Shown here in pieces: positions 43,203 to 51,793 of a stretch of 64,000 nucleotides of DNA. Every line of letters starts with the position of its first letter. The first letter of the stretch is position 1. Both the position numbers and the translations under genes were made by a program. The stretch spans positions 1 through 64,000 of the forward strand of contig JAGATX010000015.1 in assembly GCA_017621055.1 (NCBI GenBank), written 5' to 3'. The notes beneath the pieces are model-generated. The model worked only from the letters and a program-made list of their open reading frames with translations. It ran no database searches and had not been told where the DNA came from. This DNA is from Muribaculaceae bacterium. GTDB lineage: Bacteria; Bacteroidota; Bacteroidia; Bacteroidales; Muribaculaceae.

Positions 43203-46200
43203 TCAGCGGCTCTCTACGCTGAGTTCGAATTCGCCTTTGTCGAGCCAGTGCTGGCCATCGTTGATTATGGACTGACCGATGAACTCAACGGCGTCGAGAG
43301 GCACGGCGTCGCCGTTGCTGTCGACGATATCCTCAACAAACAGCTGCTCGGGATCGCTCTGGAAGTCGCGGCTGAGGGTGAGGCTGAGGGTGCGCCGACC
43401 GCTGTTGTTGTAGAGGGCATAGATGGGGCGCCCGTCGTAGTGCGGCTGGTCGAACTGCTTGGTGCCGAAGAACGCCGGGAACACAGACAGTGTGATGTTC
43501 TCGCTGTTGTGGCCCGGTGTGAGCAGCGTGGTGCTCATGCGGTCGCCCTGATAGAGGTTGATATAGTTTGCCGTGCTGCCGAAATGGCGGAGCATATCGT
43601 CGAATTTCACCGTCATGCCGTTGAAGCTCTCGGTGGAGGCCAGATAGCCGACCATGGCGCCGACGGCAACCACGGCCTTCTGATCGCGGAAATAGCCTTC
43701 GGGGTCGGCAAGGGGATACCACTGACCCACGCGGTACTGATTTAGGCGCACAAGGCGGTCGGGTGTTACAGGCACATACTTGACAAACAGCTCGGTGATG
43801 GCGTCGATCGATGTGGGGCGGCCTGCAAGGACGATGATGTCGCAGTGATGTGCGTAGAGCACAACCGATATCTGCTGCATGAGGCGTTCCATGGTTGATT
43901 TCACCATGTCTGCCACTCGTTTGGGCTCGTAGCGCCATTTGAGGTCTTCGAACCGGAAACCGAAATGGTCGGCGAAATAATCCAGCAGATACGTCGAGGG
44001 CTTAAGACCCGAGAATATCTCGCCGTAGGTATATACCTTCGACGGGCGGTTGAGGCGCAGCTGCTCCATGAAGAACTGTGCCATGGGGTGCGAGATCTGA
44101 GTATTGAAATCCACGCGGCAACGGCGGTCCTTGTCGTCCATCATAGTGCTGTCCACGCCGAAGAAATTGCGTATCAGACCCGATGCGAGGCGCTGTTTCA
44201 GCTGTTTGAGCTCGGCCGGATTGCCCTCGGCCGACCGCAGGTCGCTGACGGCGCCGCGATAGTAGCTGTGACGGCTCATCACGGGTATTTCCGCTATTTC
44301 GTCGGTGCTCATCAGCATCAGCCGGTTTGTCAGCGCCGAGAATATGCTGCCCATTTCGGGGTCGTCGCTGTTATGGTCCTGAATGATGATATTCTGGATG
44401 ATATTGCGCAGTATATCGTCGCCGGCCACATAGAAACTGTCCCAGAACAGCGGGCGTGGCGTCAGGGTGCCTGCATCGTTGCCCGAGCACATGTAGGAGC
44501 ATACCATCACGTCGGTGGTGCCGGCGCCGATATCCACCGACGCTACTGTGATGGCCTTGTCGGTATATCCTTCAGCGGCAAGTTCGGGACGCACATGCCC
44601 CTTGAGGTCGAAAAACTCGCGGGCGCGTCCCTTGTATCGCTCGGCAATCTCGGCGTAAAGATACACGAGCTGGCAACAGGTGGCCTCGTCGTAGGTCCAT
44701 GTGCCCTTACTGATGTCGTAATCGGCATCATCGGGCTTTACTGACAGTTTTTCCACGCTGGGATATACATTTATCTGCGGCAGGCTGTCGGCCGGATATA
44801 TCTGGGAAAGAGCCTCGAAGGCATCGGCAGCGCACTGGCGCAGTTTAATCTGCTCGGCCTTGGGCATTGCCGTGGGGCACGTCAGGATGAGGTTCCGGAG
44901 CACACGTTTGCAGTTGATGTCGCCGTGTTTGCGGAATTCCGGCGAATTTATCTGCATCAATGCCTGTTGAAGCACTTCCACCATGACGAACGTCATCAGC
45001 GACGCACGCGAGTAGTGGGTGTGTCCGTCGGTGGCTTCCAGACAGTTGAAAGGATCGCGGATATATTCGCCGCGGGCGTCGAAGAGGTCGGAAAGTCCGG
45101 GAACATAGATGTTTTCGGCCTCACGGATGTACAGCGGGTCGTTCTCCGTGGTGAGGAACTGCCATTTCTGCTTGAACAGACGGTTATCCCACAGGTATCG
45201 CTTGGGGCTGGAATAGTTGGTGGTGCTTGTCCACAGGTCATCGCTCTCCACCGAGCGGTATACGAGTTTCTTGGCTTCTTCGCCCACACGCACCATCGAC
45301 GGATAGCGGAACATATCCTCATCCTCGATAACGATATCGTTGGCGAAATCAGCCTGGCGGAACACCAGCCGCATGTCGAAGGGCTGTTCGTAAGTCTCCG
45401 CCGGATCGGTAAGGTCGCGCAGAGTCAGCATGGTAACCTTTGTGAAGTCACCGTTTTCGAACAGCAGTCCGCAGGTGCGCGAGTTGCCGATATCGAGCAC
45501 GAAATCTACGGGGATCTCGCGGTCCTTTGGGCAACGGTGGAGTGTGACCTCCGGAGCGGCGCCGCACAGGCGGATGTAGTTTATCAGATAGATGTACCAG
45601 CCGATGTAGCGATAGGAATTATTCAGGGGATCGAGGCCCAGCAGTTCGGCGATATAGTGGCTGAATACCGTAAATTCGCCAGTGGGTGCCATGAAAGTCA
45701 GCAGCGACGATACCTTGTTGCTCACGGCGAACTCCATGCGGTCGATGCCCTCGACGGGGAACGACGGGCGGTGCATGGCCATGTCGTCGGTACTGATGCC
45801 GGTGTCGAAGGCCCATGTAAAGCGGTAGCGGTCCTTGCCGGGCTCGCTGCCCTGCCCTATGCGGTCGATGCGCAGACGGCACCACGAATAAGGCACATCG
45901 CCGCTGACACCGTGCTGCATCTCGAACATGGGCATGGGCAGCCATTTGCCCAGCACGAGTTCGAAAGCCGGCACACGCTCGTGGACATTCGACGGATTAG
46001 GCGTCTTGAAAGCCGACGGTGAGTTGAAGGTATATACTTTTTCGTTGTCGCCGGCATCGAGCTGAGTAAAGAGCGTGGCGGCGACATCGCGGCGCATGAT
46101 CTCCACACCGCCCTCGTCGAGACGGGCACGGCCGTCGGCAAGATACTCTATCGACCGCGAAGTCAGTATCTCGTTGACGGGTATATACTTGCCAACGGTG

Positions 46201-46370
46201 GTATTGTATGTCAACAGGTCGAACAGTCGTTCGCCCGTCATTTCGTTCTTTATGTTGCAGAAACTGTAGCGCAGCGGGCGGCCGCCGGGCAGCACAAGCT
46301 GCTGTTCGGGGTCGAGCTCAAGCTCTACGGTGTGGAACTGGATGCCGCTGTCGGCAATGAGGTGTAACAT
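43203..46370 (-). CDS. SrfB-like actin/Hsp70-fold ATPase
   Basis: The 1055-residue protein resembles the SrfB family. After an N-terminal region of about 285 residues come the actin-like ATPase motifs: phosphate-1 DFVLDIGNSRTCGLLFENG (about 290), phosphate-2 VASVDIGAGTTDVMVCSY (about 612) and an adenosine-like motif DIIVLAGRPTSIDAI (about 845). I chose the ATG at 46370 (MLHLIADSG), which lies 25 bases after the rlmB-like stop; a TTG 39 bases upstream would overlap that gene. It probably works with the adjacent SrfC-like protein; whether it polymerises or acts as a chaperone is unknown. Confidence 0.85.
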   Translation of the reverse strand: MLHLIADSGIQFHTVELELDPEQQLVLPGGRPLRYSFCNIKNEMTGERLFDLLTYNTTVGKYIPVNEILTSRSIEYLADGRARLDEGGVEIMRRDVAATLFTQLDAGDNEKVYTFNSPSAFKTPNPSNVHERVPAFELVLGKWLPMPMFEMQHGVSGDVPYSWCRLRIDRIGQGSEPGKDRYRFTWAFDTGISTDDMAMHRPSFPVEGIDRMEFAVSNKVSSLLTFMAPTGEFTVFSHYIAELLGLDPLNNSYRYIGWYIYLINYIRLCGAAPEVTLHRCPKDREIPVDFVLDIGNSRTCGLLFENGDFTKVTMLTLRDLTDPAETYEQPFDMRLVFRQADFANDIVIEDEDMFRYPSMVRVGEEAKKLVYRSVESDDLWTSTTNYSSPKRYLWDNRLFKQKWQFLTTENDPLYIREAENIYVPGLSDLFDARGEYIRDPFNCLEATDGHTHYSRASLMTFVMVEVLQQALMQINSPEFRKHGDINCKRVLRNLILTCPTAMPKAEQIKLRQCAADAFEALSQIYPADSLPQINVYPSVEKLSVKPDDADYDISKGTWTYDEATCCQLVYLYAEIAERYKGRAREFFDLKGHVRPELAAEGYTDKAITVASVDIGAGTTDVMVCSYMCSGNDAGTLTPRPLFWDSFYVAGDDILRNIIQNIIIQDHNSDDPEMGSIFSALTNRLMLMSTDEIAEIPVMSRHSYYRGAVSDLRSAEGNPAELKQLKQRLASGLIRNFFGVDSTMMDDKDRRCRVDFNTQISHPMAQFFMEQLRLNRPSKVYTYGEIFSGLKPSTYLLDYFADHFGFRFEDLKWRYEPKRVADMVKSTMERLMQQISVVLYAHHCDIIVLAGRPTSIDAITELFVKYVPVTPDRLVRLNQYRVGQWYPLADPEGYFRDQKAVVAVGAMVGYLASTESFNGMTVKFDDMLRHFGSTANYINLYQGDRMSTTLLTPGHNSENITLSVFPAFFGTKQFDQPHYDGRPIYALYNNSGRRTLSLTLSRDFQSDPEQLFVEDIVDSNGDAVPLDAVEFIGQSIINDGQHWLDKGEFELSVESR

Positions 46371-46395
46371 ATCTGTTGTCGGTTTTACTTGGTAA

Positions 46396-47151
46396 TCAGA
46401 GAACTTCAAGGTTTGCCGCCAGACGCTGTCTGACGACTTCGTACATCATCACGCCGGCGGCGACGCTGACGTTGAGGCTGCCTATGGCGCCGAACATTGG
46501 GATGGCGGCGCGACTGTCGGAAAGGGCGAGCACGTCGGGGCTGATACCGGTGTCCTCGGCGCCCATCACCAGAGCTATGGGTCCGGTGTAGTCTCCCTCG
46601 GTGTAGTTGTGGCTCGATTTTTCGGTGACGGCCACTACCGAGCAGCCGCTCTCCTTGAGATAACGCACGCCAGCCACGGTGCTGCGCTCGCGGCAAACGG
46701 GTATGTGGAGCAACGCGCCCGCCGACGTCTTGACGGCATCGGCGCCGACGCCGACGCTGCCGCGCTCAGGAATGACTATGGCGTTCACGCCGCAGCACTC
46801 GGCGGTGCGGGCAATGGCGCCGAAGTTGCGCACGTCGGTAATACCGTCGAGAACAAGGATGAACGGCAATGCACCGTCTTCGAAGAGCGTCGGCACGAGC
46901 TGCCCCAGCCGGTGGTACTCTACGGCGGCGGCAAAGGCCACCACGCCCTGATGGTTCTTGCGGGTATATTTGCCGAGACGCTCGACAGGCACACGCTGAA
47001 CGGGTATCATATATTCGCGCGCAAGGTGACAGAGCCGCACGGCGAGTTCGCCGTTGAGGTCTTTCTTGAGAAGTATCTTGTCGATGGTGCGGCCGGCCTC
47101 GACAGCCTCGATGACGGGTCGCAACCCGAATATTATATCGCTATTTTCCAT
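46396..47151 (-). CDS. rlmB: TrmH-family 23S rRNA 2'-O-methyltransferase (RlmB-like)
   Basis: The 251-residue SpoU/SPOUT methyltransferase has an N-terminal L30e-like substrate domain (FGLRPVIEAVEAGRTIDKILLKKD) and the three SpoU motifs: VLDGITDVRNFGAIARTAE, ALVMGAEDTGIS and IPMFGAIGSLNVSVAAGVMMYE. RlmB methylates G2251 in 23S rRNA; that exact target is by family. Its start overlaps the end of recN by 11 bases, and the SrfB-like gene begins 25 bases after its stop. Confidence 0.9.
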   Translation of the reverse strand: MENSDIIFGLRPVIEAVEAGRTIDKILLKKDLNGELAVRLCHLAREYMIPVQRVPVERLGKYTRKNHQGVVAFAAAVEYHRLGQLVPTLFEDGALPFILVLDGITDVRNFGAIARTAECCGVNAIVIPERGSVGVGADAVKTSAGALLHIPVCRERSTVAGVRYLKESGCSVVAVTEKSSHNYTEGDYTGPIALVMGAEDTGISPDVLALSDSRAAIPMFGAIGSLNVSVAAGVMMYEVVRQRLAANLEVL

Positions 47152-48856
47152 TGTCGGTGAGTTCTTTAAGTTTATCTGCCGCTTTTGTCAGGAGTGCGTC
47201 GGCGGCGCCGAGCGATGCCTCGTCGACTTCGCCGGCAAGCATGACGGCAAGTTCGCGCCGGCGTCCTTGGGCGTCGAGGAGCGCCACTCGCGTGCTGGTG
47301 CTGCTCTCGTCGTCCTGCTTGAACACTTTGAAATGGCGTTCGCCCATGGCGGCCACACCCGGCAGGTGGGTTATGGTCAGCACCTGGATGCTGCGGCTTA
47401 TCTGCGCCATCATGTCGGCCATGCGGTTGGCGATATCGCCCGATACGCCCGTATCCACTTCATCGAAAATTATGGTGGGAAGGGCCATCCGGCTGGCAAG
47501 TATGCTCTTCACCGTGAGCATCAGGCGCGAAATCTCGCCGCCGGATGCCGTGGCGCCCACGGGTGTGAGCGTCTGGTTCTTGTTGAAGGCGAAGAGGAAC
47601 TGTATCTGGTCGGCACCGGTGGACGATAGCCGCGTGCGCGTCAGCGTGATTTCGCATCGCAGGTTAGGCATACCCAACGGCGACGCTTTGGCGCGCAGTT
47701 CGGCGGCAAAGGCGGCGGCAGCGGCGGCACGACGTTCCGAGAGTTTCATTGCCAGAGCCACGGCGGCCTTCTTGGCGCGTCGGGCATCGGTTTCCAGGCG
47801 CCCGAGGATGGTGTCGGCATCGGCGAGAGCCGCCAGCTGGGCACCGAGTTTGTCGTAGAGAGCTATCAGACCGTCGGCATTGTCGGCATGATGCTTGCTC
47901 TGGAGGCTGTATAGCTGCGACAGCCTCCGTTCAATCTCGTCGAGGCGTGCGGGGTCGGCGTCGAGTCCTTCGGCCTTGTCGGCCACGGTGGCGGCAATGT
48001 CGGCCACCTCGAGGCGTGCGCTCTCGAGGCGTTCGGCAAGGTCGTGCCAGCCGGCGTCGGCATTTTCTTCGCCGTAATCGGCGGCGAGGCTCTCAAGAGC
48101 GTCGACAGCACGCCGCAAGGCGCCGAGAGCATCGCCATCGTCGTCGGCAAGAGGTCCGGTGACGGCGTCGAGACGGTCGCGTATTCCTGTGGCATTCACG
48201 AGCATATCGCGTTCAGCCTCCAATGCCTCGGTTTCGCCGGGCACGAGATTCATTTTCTCGAGCTGTCCGAACTGATAGGCTATGAATTCTTCGTCGGCCT
48301 TGTTGCGGCGTATCATCTCCCGAGTGGCTGTATATTTTTTCAGCGCCGAGCGGTAGGCGCCGAATGCTTCGTCATATTCGCGACGCAAGGCGTCGTTGCC
48401 GGCAAGCGTATCGATGATTTCCAGCTGATAGTCGGTATCGGCAAGCAGCAGGTTCTGATGCTGGGAGTGGATATCCACCAACCGGGTGCCGACACGACGC
48501 AACAGCGGCAGTGTCACGGGCGTATCATTAATGAAAGCGCGCGAGCGGCCACCCGGCAGCAACTCCCGCCGCAGTATCACTGAAGCGGCATCGTCGCCTG
48601 TAAGGTCATTCTCGCGAAGAATAGCCTCGATTTCCGAGGCGGGAGATATATCGAAATGAGCCTCTACCACGCACCGCACATCGGCCGACCGCATGGCGCG
48701 CAGGTCGGCGCGTTCGCCCAGCAGGAGACCGAGGGCGCCGAGCATTATGCTCTTTCCGGCTCCCGTCTCGCCCGTGATGATGTTGAAACCGGGAGCGGGT
48801 TCGAGGTCAAGCAAGTCTATCAGCGCATAGTTCGATATGTGTAAACTCCGTATCAT
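47141..48856 (-). CDS. recN: DNA repair protein RecN
   Basis: The 571-residue SMC-like ATPase of double-strand-break repair has an N-terminal Walker A ITGETGAGKSIMLGALGLLLG, central coiled coils (about 160-360), then the signature ASGGEISRLMLTVKS and Walker B PTIIFDEVDTGVSG. Full family length. It is coupled to the DUF4835 gene upstream by ATGA. Confidence 0.95.
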   Translation of the reverse strand: MIRSLHISNYALIDLLDLEPAPGFNIITGETGAGKSIMLGALGLLLGERADLRAMRSADVRCVVEAHFDISPASEIEAILRENDLTGDDAASVILRRELLPGGRSRAFINDTPVTLPLLRRVGTRLVDIHSQHQNLLLADTDYQLEIIDTLAGNDALRREYDEAFGAYRSALKKYTATREMIRRNKADEEFIAYQFGQLEKMNLVPGETEALEAERDMLVNATGIRDRLDAVTGPLADDDGDALGALRRAVDALESLAADYGEENADAGWHDLAERLESARLEVADIAATVADKAEGLDADPARLDEIERRLSQLYSLQSKHHADNADGLIALYDKLGAQLAALADADTILGRLETDARRAKKAAVALAMKLSERRAAAAAAFAAELRAKASPLGMPNLRCEITLTRTRLSSTGADQIQFLFAFNKNQTLTPVGATASGGEISRLMLTVKSILASRMALPTIIFDEVDTGVSGDIANRMADMMAQISRSIQVLTITHLPGVAAMGERHFKVFKQDDESSTSTRVALLDAQGRRRELAVMLAGEVDEASLGAADALLTKAADKLKELTDNGK

Positions 48857-49773
48857 CGGTCCTGACTTCCGTTCTTGATTTTATCGAGGCGCTCGGTCTC
48901 GGTGGGATAAATGGGTTGCAATAGATTATAAACGCGCGTGCGCTCTTCGGCGGGCGCCTTGGAGTAGATGTTCACCAGTTCGTCGAGTTTGGCGTCTTTG
49001 AACATCGACAGAGCCACCGACATCGGCGCCGCCGAGTGAACGGCCGATATTACATCTAGACTCGTGGTCACGGCCTGACGCCCGCGGTCCACACTCGTTG
49101 CCATCTGGTCCAGACCCTGGCGGTGATAGTCGTAGAGCATGCGCCGCAGGCCCGACGTGGCAGGGTCGGTGAATGCGCTCAGCACCGCCGACCGGTTTTT
49201 GGTATCCTCAAAGGCTTTCCAGCCGGTCTCTCCGCTGCTCTGCGCCATCTGCACAATGAGTTTGAGCCGGTCAAACCAGGGCTCGCCGCCCTCCGGCGCG
49301 AAGCTGTCGAAATCCACGGCCAGGATGAGATAGGCATAGAAATTCAATATGGCCGTAAGCTGACTCTCCATGTTGTTGACGGAGAATACCAGCGGCTCGT
49401 TCTCGCGGTAGGTGAAATCTATCTTCGTGTCCTTGAAGTTTATGAGCGTTGTGGTGTAGCTGCTGTTGTAGACCGGCCGAAGCGACTGCACCTGCAGATC
49501 GCCCTTCATGACATCGTCGGCATACTCGCCGATGGTGAAGAACAGCCGACACTGTATCTTTTCGTTAGGCGAGAACTGCGTGTTTGTGAACACCGTGGTG
49601 TTCATATACTCGCTTACTGCCTGCTGAAGGGTTTCGAACACCGATTTATTGGTGCCCGAAATCTGGTCGGCATTTATGGTCACCTCGCAGTCCAGCTCCT
49701 GGCCACGGGCGCCAACGGCGGCAAAAAATGCCGTCATACACATTAATAAATATATACACAGACTTCGGGTCAT
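48853..49773 (-). CDS. DUF4835 family exported protein
   Basis: The 306-residue product has a signal peptide (cleavage near ARG/QELDCEV) and the conserved DUF4835 body (ITINADQI-like VTINADQISGTNKSVFETLQQAVSEYMN; YAYLILAVDFDSFAPEGG). It is a Bacteroidetes-specific family with a fixed neighbourhood beside coaBC and recN and no established function. It overlaps both neighbours by four bases. Confidence 0.9.
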   Translation of the reverse strand: MTRSLCIYLLMCMTAFFAAVGARGQELDCEVTINADQISGTNKSVFETLQQAVSEYMNTTVFTNTQFSPNEKIQCRLFFTIGEYADDVMKGDLQVQSLRPVYNSSYTTTLINFKDTKIDFTYRENEPLVFSVNNMESQLTAILNFYAYLILAVDFDSFAPEGGEPWFDRLKLIVQMAQSSGETGWKAFEDTKNRSAVLSAFTDPATSGLRRMLYDYHRQGLDQMATSVDRGRQAVTTSLDVISAVHSAAPMSVALSMFKDAKLDELVNIYSKAPAEERTRVYNLLQPIYPTETERLDKIKNGSQDR

Positions 49774-51017
49774 TGGTACTCGGTGGTAATGGCATCGAGA
49801 ATATCGGCTGCAACCGCGCTCTTTTCCTTAAGTCCGAAAGTACGGACGTCGGAGGGCTTGCCGGCCGTGATTATCGATATTTTGTTGGTGTCGGTGCCGA
49901 AGCCGGCTCCTTTGTCGGCCAGACTGTTGACCACTATCATGTCGAGGCCTTTGCGGGTGAGCTTTTCGCGGGCGTTGGCCTCGGCGCTGTCTGTTTCGAG
50001 GGCAAAACCGACCATATATTGTCCGGGGCGACGCCCGGCGGCTATAGTGGCGCTTATATCGGGGTTTTTCACAAGTTCTATGCTGTCGATGCCGGCATGC
50101 TCGCGCTTGATTTTGTGCTCCGCCATGTGAGCGGGTGCGTAATCCGCTACGGCGGCGGCAAATATGGCGATATCGGCCTCCGCCGCATTCTTACGGCAGG
50201 CTTCCAGCATCTGGCCGGCGCTCTCCACCGATATTCTTTCTATCGACGGATGGACTGGCGTCAAGGCAACCGGACCGCTCACAAGAACCACGCGAGCCCC
50301 GCGGGCGGCAGCCTCCTCGGCGAGGGCATAGCCCATCTTGCCGGTGGAGAAATTACCGATAAAACGCACGGGGTCAATGCGTTCGTAGGTAGGTCCCGCG
50401 GTAATGAGCACCGTTTTGCCGGCCAACGAGTCACAAGCCCCGAAATGGCGCTCGAGGGCTGCGACGATATCCTCCGGCTCGGCCATGCGTCCGCGGCCGC
50501 TCAGGCCGCTGGCCAGCTCGCCGCTGGCGGGTTCTATAACCGTCACTCCGTCGCCGCGCAGGGTGGCGAGGTTGCGTGCCGTGGTGGCATGTGCCATCAT
50601 GTCGAAGTCCATGGCCGGGGCAACAAAGACCGGAGCACGCATGGACAGATAGGTGGTTACCAGCATATTGTCGGCAACGCCCGTGGCCATCTTCGCCAGA
50701 GTGCATGCCGTGGCGGGCGCAATGACCATGGCATCGGCCCACATGCCTAACTGCACGTGCGAGTGCCATTCGCCGGTGTTGGCCGTGAAAAACTCGCTCA
50801 CCACGGGCTTGCGGCTCAGCGCGCTGAGTGTCACCGGAGTGATGAACTCCAGAGCCGACGGTGTGGCCACCGGCTGCACCTCGGCGCCGGCACGCACCAG
50901 CAGCCGCAGGAGATACACGCTCTTGTAAGCCGCTATGCCACCTGTAATTCCGAGCACTATGTGCTTGCCGGCCAGGACATTCTCTTTCTTTTGATTGGCG
51001 TTGTCCATATCGGTCAT
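49770..51017 (-). CDS. coaBC: Bifunctional phosphopantothenoylcysteine decarboxylase/phosphopantothenate-cysteine ligase
   Basis: This 415-residue protein catalyses two steps of coenzyme A synthesis. The N-terminal flavin-dependent CoaC half has ITGGIAAYKS, the catalytic His in TGEWHSHVQLG and the substrate region PAMDFDMM. The C-terminal CoaB half starts KTVLITAGPTYERIDPVRFIGNFSTGKMG and contains KNPDISATIAAGR. Some N-terminal start ambiguity exists (several Met codons), but the first one overlaps the upstream exonuclease stop (ATGA) and is preferred. Confidence 0.93.
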   Translation of the reverse strand: MTDMDNANQKKENVLAGKHIVLGITGGIAAYKSVYLLRLLVRAGAEVQPVATPSALEFITPVTLSALSRKPVVSEFFTANTGEWHSHVQLGMWADAMVIAPATACTLAKMATGVADNMLVTTYLSMRAPVFVAPAMDFDMMAHATTARNLATLRGDGVTVIEPASGELASGLSGRGRMAEPEDIVAALERHFGACDSLAGKTVLITAGPTYERIDPVRFIGNFSTGKMGYALAEEAAARGARVVLVSGPVALTPVHPSIERISVESAGQMLEACRKNAAEADIAIFAAAVADYAPAHMAEHKIKREHAGIDSIELVKNPDISATIAAGRRPGQYMVGFALETDSAEANAREKLTRKGLDMIVVNSLADKGAGFGTDTNKISIITAGKPSDVRTFGLKEKSAVAADILDAITTEYQ

Positions 51018-51793
51018 TTCTTGCCCAGGCGCAGGCGCACGCGGGTAAAGGCGTTCTTGGTGTTCTGTGCGAAATCGCCCTGCATTATCCAGCTGTAATA
51101 TCCGGGATCAGCGGCAAGCACCTCTTCGGCCAGCCGGCCTTTGTATTTGCCGAAGTTTATCACCTCGCGCTTCTTGTCGTCGTAGATAAGGCGTCCCATA
51201 AGGTCCACGTTGTGGTTAGCACATGCATAGTCGGAGAGGGCGCCCACCTCGTCGGGCAGGTCGTCGTAGCGCTCAAGCTGACTCATAAGCACTTCCATGG
51301 TTGCGCGCGTGTCGGCCAGGGCGCTGTGCGCCTCCTCCAGATTTTTGTCGCAATAGTAGCGGTATGCAGCCGTCAGCGTGCGAGGCTCCTTTTTGTGATA
51401 TATTGTCTGAACATCGATAAATCTTGCTCGCGATATATCGAAATTCACGCCCGCGCGCTCAAATTCCTGGTCGAGCAGCGGAATGTCGAACCGGTTGGAG
51501 TTGAAGCCGGCGATATCGCAACCTTCGAGCTGCGACGCCAGCGATGCCGCTACCTGACGGAAAGTAGGCTCGGATGCAACATCAGCATCCGTGATATGAT
51601 GTATGGCCGTCGCCTCGGCGGGAATGGGTATTCCGGGGTTGATGCGCCGTGTCTTTTCAAGCACGCGGCCGTCGGGCATGAGCTTGATGAGCGAAATCTC
51701 TACGATTCGGTCTCGCGTAATGTTCGTGCCGGTAGTTTCCAGATCGAAAAACACCAGCGGGCGGCTGAGTTTGAGTTTCATTCCTGCAGCCAT
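51014..51793 (-). CDS. DnaQ-family 3'-5' exonuclease
   Basis: The 259-residue DEDDh exonuclease has VFFDLETTGT (first Asp/Glu), GFNSNRFDIPLL (Asp) and EEAHSALADTRATME (His and Asp). It could act as a proofreading epsilon-like subunit or a stand-alone nuclease; its location directly after dnaN fits a replication role. The C-terminal region (about 200-259, KYKGRLAEEVLAADPGYYSWIMQGDF) resembles the exonuclease-associated domain common in Bacteroidetes. A second start at 51781 would remove four residues. Confidence 0.88.
   Translation of the reverse strand: MAAGMKLKLSRPLVFFDLETTGTNITRDRIVEISLIKLMPDGRVLEKTRRINPGIPIPAEATAIHHITDADVASEPTFRQVAASLASQLEGCDIAGFNSNRFDIPLLDQEFERAGVNFDISRARFIDVQTIYHKKEPRTLTAAYRYYCDKNLEEAHSALADTRATMEVLMSQLERYDDLPDEVGALSDYACANHNVDLMGRLIYDDKKREVINFGKYKGRLAEEVLAADPGYYSWIMQGDFAQNTKNAFTRVRLRLGKK

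Noticed and set aside
28480-46370. Type VI secretion locus
   Set aside because: No sheath, tube, baseplate, VgrG or ClpV-like genes are present; the P-loop proteins have SrfC- and AGE-type motifs rather than TssM features.
46371-46409. TTG start for the SrfB-like protein at 46409
   Set aside because: It would overlap the rlmB-like coding end and add 13 residues with no family support; the ATG at 46370 fits better.
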